A DNA stretch of 64,000 bases from Symploca sp. SIO3C6. Lineage in GTDB: Bacteria > Cyanobacteriota > Cyanobacteriia > Cyanobacteriales > Coleofasciculaceae. The DNA is taken from positions 23,521-87,520 of the forward strand of contig JAAHHJ010000026.1 of NCBI GenBank assembly GCA_010692425.1, read 5' to 3'. Below are positions 29,326 to 38,300 of this stretch, one piece after another; the first letter of the stretch is position 1; the number at the start of each line of letters is the position of its first letter. Made by a program: the position numbers and the translations under genes. The notes under the pieces were generated by a model. The model was given only the letters and a program-made list of their open reading frames with translations, had not been told where the DNA came from and searched no databases.

Positions 29326-32300
29326 TCAATCAGACGGGCGCACGCCCTGAAGACATATTTGCAATTTCTCAGCAAGAGTCTTAATGTAAGGAGGACGCAT
29401 TACAGTAAAGTGATTGCCACCTAAAACTTCTGTGTAGGCGACGCCTGTAGTGTATTGACTCCAGTCAGAACAAGGTAATTTTTCTGCAAGCCTATCCAAA
29501 GCCCACCAGACATGAAGTTTGGCTTGAATTTGGGGTGCGCGGTGAGATCTGAGCAGTTGTTCGTGAATCTCAAGTATATTTAGTTGTTTTTGCAATATTT
29601 CAACAGAAATATCATTTGAAAGTAAGTTCTGTTCTTGTCCCCAGTTAATCATCCATTGCAGACGTTTAATAGATGGTAAATTGATCAGTTGCTCTCGCCA
29701 TGACTGCTGTTTAACTGTATCCATAGTCATGAAAGCATCCACAAAGCTACCGCCGAATACTGATGCTATTTCCCATAAAGGATCGCGTTCAAAAGTTAGT
29801 GTATGCTCTGGAATTAAAAAGGCATCTACCAGTCCGACAAACGCTACCTTCTGTCCTTGTTGTTCTAACTCTTTAGCAACACTGACAGCAATTACTCCGC
29901 CCATTGACCAACCCATGAGATGATAAGGGCTATCGGGTTGGTAATGGCGAATTGCCTTGGCGTATTCAATAGCCATTTCATCGATACTGTTATGCTCTTG
30001 AACTGGGTTGTTGAGAGCGCGAGACTGTAGAGCAATAACAGGTTGATCGAGTCCTAGACAAGCTGCTAGATGTTGGTACACCATTACTTGTCCCCCCACT
30101 GGATGAATGCAAAACAATGGTGGCTGAGTTCCTTTAACTTGGATAGGAACTAAATAGGGAGAGTTTACTGAAGTGTCAGTATTTTCGATGATCAAACCCG
30201 CTATTTCAGCCAAAGTGGGATGTTGAAAAAGTATACCTAGGGATATGTTTGTGTCCAGTTTTTGATTAATTTTAGAGATTAGTTGCAGCGCTAAAAACGA
30301 GTCTCCACCTAACTCAAAGAAATCATCATGGATGCCTATCTGCTTAAACTGAAATACTTTCGTCCAAATTTTTGCTAACAAATCCTCAACTTGGTTGCGA
30401 GGTGCCACAAACATTTTTTCTAATTCTGGTGTTCTTTCAGGTGCAGGAAGTGCCTGACGATCCACTTTGCCATTAGCTGTTAGCGGCAAGGATTCTAATA
30501 ACATGAAGATAGAAGGCACCATATACTTAGGCAATTTCTGCTGAAGATACTTCCGCAACTGAGCAGAAATTGATTGAGAATTACGAGTAGTTTGGGATGA
30601 GAGCCATTGCTTGGTTTGAGTTAAATCTATTTTTCCTCCCACGAAACTATACAGTAAAACCTGACTTGACTCAAGCTGAAATAAATTTCGCAGTTCCTCA
30701 AATTTTAAGTAACCAATGGGGCATAGTCCTATTTCCTGTTCTGGTGCGGCATTCATCAGTAACTGACCGATGTGACCCGCTTCTAGAAGACAGAAATCTC
30801 TTGCTATTTTCCCATACATCGGAGTAATAGCATTTAGCTGTCCGATCAAAAATAGTGAAAAGGCAGATTGTTCAAAAAGTAGTTGATTCCCACCATAAAT
30901 ACTGCCCTCAATTTTGCTATCAGCACTGAGTAATACCAAACAGTGGTTGACGGGATGGTAGTAGTATATCCCTGCTTCTAAACCTTCCACACGGTTAGGT
31001 TTAATTAATAAGTAGCTTTGTACAGCATAGATGCTTCCAGCGGAAGGATAAAGATATTTTGGTAGAGGATAATCATCCAGTTTCATTTGCTGCAAGCAGC
31101 TTAAAAACTGACTTAACTGCTCTAGGGAAATAGGTTGATGCAAAAATTGTCGATAACTTTGGCGCTGTAGGTAAGTCTGGGTTAGTGTTTCATCAAACTC
31201 TGGTTGGGGCAATTGTATGCTAGCCTGGGAAGGCTCTAGCTGTCTTAATCCTGGTTGTTTAAACTTAAATTCTATTCGTTCTATGGGGTCTGTTATTACT
31301 CCTTCAAGTTGACTTGGTTGATAAGCTTCTGTTTTTGTTTGAGCTGACATTAATTCTTGATCAGGGACTAGATAAGCTACAAGCTGCTTTTTATTTAGTT
31401 CTTCTCCCACTACAGCAACCACTGCCTGCTTAATAACCGAATGTTGCCTTAATGCTGCTTCAATTTCACCGAGTTCAATACGGTAACCTTTAATTTTGAC
31501 TTGAAAGTCTTCTCGACCTAAAAATTCGATATTGCCATCAGGTAAATAGCGTCCTAAATCACCAGTTTTATACAAACGTTCTCCACTTACTGGATGAGTA
31601 ATAAAACTAGCGTTAGTCTTATCTTGATCTCCCCAGTAATCTAAGGCTAGTCCTATCCCCCCAATATATAGCTGCCCTGGCACCCATATTGGCGTAGCTT
31701 CCATTAACTCATTCAAGACATAAAAATGTTGGTTAGTCAGAGGTTTTCCGTAAGGAATACTTTTCCAATTGGGGTTAACTGTTGTGATCGGATAGTAAAT
31801 CGACCAAATTGAAGCCTCGGTTGCTCCTCCCAAACTGACTAACTCAAGATTTGAGCAATAAGCCTGTATTTGCTCGGGTAATTTTAAGGGTAGCCAATCT
31901 CCACTGAGCAATGCCAAACGTAGTGATAAGGGTGTTATTTCTGACCTTGCCGATAAATGTTCTACCAACATTTGCATTAGCGCTGGAACCGAGTTCCAAA
32001 TAGTAACTCCCTCTTTAACTATTAGCTCTAGCCAGTGAGCAGGATCTTTAACCGCTTCTGAGCTTGGAATAACTATGGTTCCCCCTGCTGCCAACATGCC
32101 AAATATATCGTATACTGACAGGTCGAAATTTAAAGCTGACAAAGCCAGTACTCGATCGCAACTTTTTACTCCAAAGCGCTGGTTGATATCGACAATGGTA
32201 TTGACTGCACTCTGATGCTTGATCGCGACTCCTTTGGGTTTCCCTGTCGAACCTGAAGTAAAAATAACGTAGGCTAAATCTTGATTGTTTCCATGGTGTA

Positions 32301-35300
32301 GAGATGTTTCAGATAAGCTTTCTAAACCTTGATCAACACCTAAGATTTGCACATCTCCAGGCCAAGAAAGTTTGCTCTTAAGGAGGGCTTGAGTTAGTAC
32401 TAATTTCACTTCTCCCTGTTGGAGCAAATACCACTGTCTTTCCTTGGGTAAACTTGGGTCAATTGGTAAATATGCTGCCCCAGAGATTAAAATTCCTAGT
32501 ACTGCAACTACTTGTTCCCAACCTTTCTCCATGACTACAGCTACCAGGGTATTTGCCGTTGCTCCCAGCCGCCGTAATTGCGCTGCTAATCCTGCTGCTC
32601 GTTGGTACAATTGCTGATAAGTTAACTGGTCCTCGGGAGTAATTACTGCCAAAGATTGAGGCTGCAGTTGTGCGCGCTCAATAAATAAACGATGCAAAGT
32701 TTGTTGAGAAATTGGTGCAGTAGTATTATTAACTTTACTTCGCTGTTGTAATTGAGCTGAAGGTAACAATTGAGGCTTCGTCTCAACCCAAGCTGAATCG
32801 GAAGTAGCTAGGCACTCAAGCAAACAACAGTAAGCCGCAAACATATCATCGAGAAGTCCTTCTGGGAAAAGTTCTTCTACTGCATCCCAATTGAATAATA
32901 ATGCTCCATCTTTCTCCCTGACTTGATGATCCAGCCAAACTTGCGGTGTTTGGCTAATGCTGTAGACTTCTTTTCCTAGGCGATCTAACATCCAGACGTC
33001 ATCACCAAGGGAGTCTAAGCCAAGGGTGCTAGTAAAGACTACTGGCATTGGTTGATAGCCCTCTCGCCGACGGCGTAGTTCTCGTTGAACCTGCAAACCA
33101 CTAACATAGCCGTGGTCTAAATCTTGCCACAGTTGCTGTTGTAATTGCTGAGCACTTGTAGCAAATGTATTTGGAATTGAGTTATCTACTTCCAGAAGAG
33201 TCAGAGAGGTAAAATCTCCTACCAGTTCATTCACTTGGGGGTGTAAAGATAGACGCTTAAACAGAGTGAGATTAATTATAAATTTCTGACTTTTGCTCCA
33301 CTTGCTGAGGATTTGAGCAAAAGCACCAAGCAACACTCCTGAAGGAGTCAGATTGACTTGTTTAGCCCTGTCCTTGAGTTGTTGCCATTGGGCAGGGGAC
33401 AATTGAGCCCGATGACGCTTAAATTGGGGCTTAGTTATGGAAGCTGGGTTGATAGCCAGGGGTAATTCTGGGCCTGGAGGTAAGGTGTCTAGGCGGTTGA
33501 ACCAATATTCCTGAGAACTTCGATATTGTTGTGTATTTTGGAGGGCTAACTCCGCCAAAACATAGTCCCGAAATGACAATTCTAGTGGCGGTAATAAAAG
33601 TTCAGGATTTTGGTAAAGTTGATACCATTCTCGCAGGATGACAAACATACTCCAGGCATCACCGATCAAAGCATCAAAGCTAAGGTGAATTCTAGTAAGC
33701 TGTTCCTCTAAACAGGTAGCTCGGAGCTTAAATAAAGGCCATTGCTGTGCCGGTAAAACCTCATGGGACATCTGCTCACGAATGGCTTCTAGCTCCGTAC
33801 TAATAACTTCAGGGGGCTTGGTGCGTAAGTCTAAAACCTCAATTTCATAGGGAGGAACTTTCTCAAGAATCTGCTGCTGCCCATCTGGTAAAATCACTGC
33901 CCGCAGCATATCGTGACGCAGGATTAGTTGTTGCCAAACTAAGTTCAATCTTTCCAGATTTAAGTTATTAGTGTCTAATTCTAAGTAACCATGGGCGGCG
34001 ATATTTCCAAGTTCAAAGGCTTGATTTCGACCTAGCCAGTAAGCCTGTTGAATATCAGTCAGGGGAAAGGGTTGATAACGTTGCTTTGGGGCAGGCACAA
34101 TGGTTGGCAACGGCAGAAAAGATGCTTGTAAAGATTCCCCTTGACGGCATTGGGAAAGGATTTGGTTGATGCCTTCTACTGTGGGGGATTCTAAGAGACG
34201 ACGTAAGGGAAACTCAAAGTTAAAGGTTCGCCGCAATCGAGAAATAACTTGAGTGGCAAGTAGGGAATGTCCTCCCAATTCAAAAAAGTTGTCATAGATG
34301 CCTACTTGTTTTATTCCCAATACGGAAGCGATGATGCTAGCAATAACTTCTTCTGTAAAGGTGCTGGGTGCGACAAAATCTGTCTGCCGATTCTGTTCTA
34401 TATCTGGTATGGGTAAAGCCTGACGATCAATTTTGCCATTGGGAGTTAAAGGCAGAGCTTCTAGAATTACAAAAGCAGAAGGCACCATGTAATCGGGCAG
34501 TTTCTGTTTAAGAAAGTTACCCAATTCACGAGGATTTGGGGACTCTTGGTGAGGCACAAGATAAGCCGCTAGATACTTATTGCCTGCTTGCTCTTCCCTG
34601 GCAATCACCACCGCTTCTTGAACTTGAGGATGTGTATTCACAACCGCTTCAACTTCCCCAAGTTCGATGCGGAAACCACGAATCTTGACTTGATGATCAA
34701 TCCTACCGAGAAACTCGATGTTACCATCGACAAGATAGCGTGCCAAATCCCCAGTTTTATATAGTTTTGAATTTCCAAAAGGGTTGGGAATGAATTTCTC
34801 TTCAGTTAAATCTGGGCGGTTGAGGTATTCTCGAGCAAGTCCCATACCTCCGATATACAATTCGCCAGAAATTCCGACGGGAACAGGTTGAAGATAGCTA
34901 TCTAGTATATAAATTTGCGTATTGGCAAAGGGGCGTCCAATGGGGACTAGCCCATCAACAGGCAAATTGAGCTTGGTATTTTCAAAGTATGTACTGTCAA
35001 CGGTAGCTTCACTTACCCCATAGGAATTAATCAAGCGAGTATCTGAACCACACAAATGCTTAAATCCTTCATATTCTTGGACAAACAAGCTATCTGAACC
35101 TACTACTAGCAAACCCATGAAGTGAAGATTTTGCTTGCTTGTTTGCAGATACTCTATCAAGTTTCTTAGGACTGCTGGCACAAATTCGGCGCTATCAATC
35201 TTCTCTTGGCGCATCAGTTTATATAGCTTTTCTGGTTCTAAAAGCCACTGACGCGGGCATAGTACCAACTTACCACCAGAACCAAGAGCGCGAATTAAAT

Positions 35301-38300
35301 CCCCTGAAAAGACATCAAAGGAGAAACTAGCCATTTGCAGATGACTGTGAAGGGAGCGCAGCTGATAGGCGTTTTCCCAGCCCTGATAGGCATTAACCAG
35401 ACTGCGATGAGCGATTGCTACTCCTTTAGACTTGCCTGTAGAACCTGAGGTGTACACTACATAGGCTAAATTTTGGGATGTAGCAGTACTAACCAGATTC
35501 ACATCGCACTCGTTAGCAATTATCTCCCAATCTTGGTCTAAACAAACCACAGGTGCATTCTGCCACTGAAGAGATGCCACGAGATTTTGCTGAGTTAACA
35601 GCAGCGACACCTGTGCATCGGAGAGCATAAAATTTAAACGCTCTTGGGGATAAGCTGGATCTAGTGGCACATAAGCACCACCGGCTTTGAGAATTCCCAG
35701 TAATCCCACAATCATTTCTAAAGAGCGATCAACACAAATTCCCACTAGTACTTCTGGCCCTACCCCCAACCCTTGCAAATAATGCGCCAGTTGATTGGCA
35801 CGACTATTAAGTTGAGAGTAAGTTAACCTCGAATTTAATTTGCCAGAAATCGCGTTTTGTTCGTCTACAAACACCACTGCTTCTGCCTCTGGTGTCCGTT
35901 CCACTTGAGCTTCAAATAACTGATGAATACATTGAGACTGAGCATATTCAGCCTCAGTTTGATTCCACTCCACTAACAACTGGTGCCGCTCTCTATCTGT
36001 CAGCATATGAGGCAATTGGCTAACAGAAAGTTCAGGACTAACAGCAATTGCTGCCAACAAAGTCTGGAAATGTGCTTCCATGCGGCTAATAGTATCGGCT
36101 TCAAATAAGTCGGTACTATATTCCCACCAACCTCTGAGTCCCTCTTCAGTTTCTGTCATTGCCAGAGTCAAATCAAACTTTGCCGTCACACTTTCTATCT
36201 CTAAAGTAGTAAGCGTCAGCCCTGGCAATTCCCATGTCCCCATCGGCGCATTCTGCCATGCAAACATTACCTGAAATAAGGGACTATTGCTGAGATTTCG
36301 TTCTGGCTGCAGGGCCTCTACCACTTGCTCAAAGGGTATATCTTGGTGTTCATAGGCTTCTAAGGCTACCTGTCTTACCAGAGTTAGTAACTCAGAAAAA
36401 CTAAGTTCAGCTTTGAGTTTGATTCGCAGCACCAAAGTATTAACAAAAAAGCCAATTAGAGACTCTATCTGCTGATGGTTACGATTGGCAATGGGGGTGC
36501 CGATAAGAATGTCATCTTGACCACTATAACGAGAGAGTAAAGTTACAAAAACCGCTAATAGGGTCATGAATAAAGTAGTGCCTGACTTTTGGCTCAGAGT
36601 TTTCAGTTTTTTGCTCAGAGCCAAGTCAATCTCAAATTTTGAACTCCTGCCTCGGAAGCTTTGAGCCGGAGGGCGTACTTTATCTGTGGGTAGTTCCAAC
36701 AAAGGTGGTGCCCCAGCTAACTGTTGTTTCCAATAGTTGAGTTTGGCTGCATACAATTCTCCGCTCAACCACTGCTGCTGCCAAATAGCAAAGTCAGCAT
36801 ACTGAATAGGTAACTCTGGTAAGGGGGAAGGCTCTGCTGATAAAAAGGCTGGATACAGAGTTGACAACTCTTGGATAAATACCCCCATTGACCAAGCATC
36901 AGAGATAATATGATGCATGGTTAACAGCAGCACATGGGATTGTCCGCCTAGTTGCAACAGAGTTACCCTTAGTAAGGGACAGATATTTAGCTCAAAGGGT
37001 TTATTTGCCTCTAAGATGGCTAATCTGTGCACTTGTGCAGATTGCTGTTCTTCTGGAAATTCTTGCAAGTCTACTACTGATAAACTCACCGTTGCGGTGG
37101 AGTCAATAACTTGCACTGGGGTGTCATTTAGTAGGGAAAAACTGGTACGCAAGACCTCGTGACGCCGCACAATTTCTGCTAAAGTTTGCTCGAGAGCCGC
37201 TACCTGAAGCTTGCCGTTAATCTGCATGGCAGTGGGCATGTTGTAGATAGCACTGTGGTTGTTAAGTTGATCTAGGAACCAGAGTCTAGTTTGAGCCCAT
37301 GACAAGGGCATGGCTTGATCCCTTGGCACTGGTTCAATCGCTGGTATCATCAGTTCTAGACCAGTTTGACGAGTGCTCCAAATCAGGGCATTTAGCTCTG
37401 CTACCGTGGGGGATTCAAATAGATAGCGTAGTCGTAACTCTACTGAAAAGGTTTGCTGCAATCGAGAAATGACTTGAGTTGCTAGTAGAGAGTTTCCTCC
37501 CAATTCAAAGAAGTTGTCGTGGATGCCGATTTGTTTGATTGCGAGGACGGAGGTGATAATATTAGCGATCGCTTCTTCAGTTGGAGTGCGGGGTGCAACA
37601 AACTCTTGCTCTCGATTCTGTTCTAAATCTGGTGCAGGTAGGGCGCGACGGTTGATTTTACCGTTGGGAGTTAAAGGCAGAGCCTCTAAAAAGACAACAG
37701 CCGCTGGCACCATATATTCAGGCAACTTCTGTTTAAGGAAGTTACGCAATTGACGATTACTTAGGGAGTTATCGTGAGGAACAATATAAGCAACTAGGTA
37801 TTTTTTGCCTGCTTGCTCTTCTTGGGCAATCACCACCACTTCTCTAACTTGAGGATGAGTACTCAGTACTGCCTCAATCTCCCCCAGTTCGATGCGAAAG
37901 CCACGAATTTTCACCTGGTGATCACAACGACCTAGGTATTCCAGATTACCATCTTTTAGATAACGCACTAAGTCGCCAGTTTTGAAAAGTTTACTTCCTG
38001 GGAGAAAGGGATTATCAATAAACCTTTCCTGAGTTATTTCCTGACGATGTAAATATCCCCTGGCTAATCCCTCACCACTAAGATAAAGCTCACCAACTAC
38101 TCCTACGGGTGCTAGTTGTAAATGTTTGTTCAATACATAGACTGAAGTATTATCAATAGGACGACCAATGGGAATACTAGTTGCTTGTTCTGGCAACAAA
38201 CTGGTATTGTAGTAAGTGACGTTGGCAGAAACTTCCGATGAACCATAGAAGTTGATCAGTTCTGCCGATGGCATTAATTCTCGGAATTTTTTAGCCAAAC

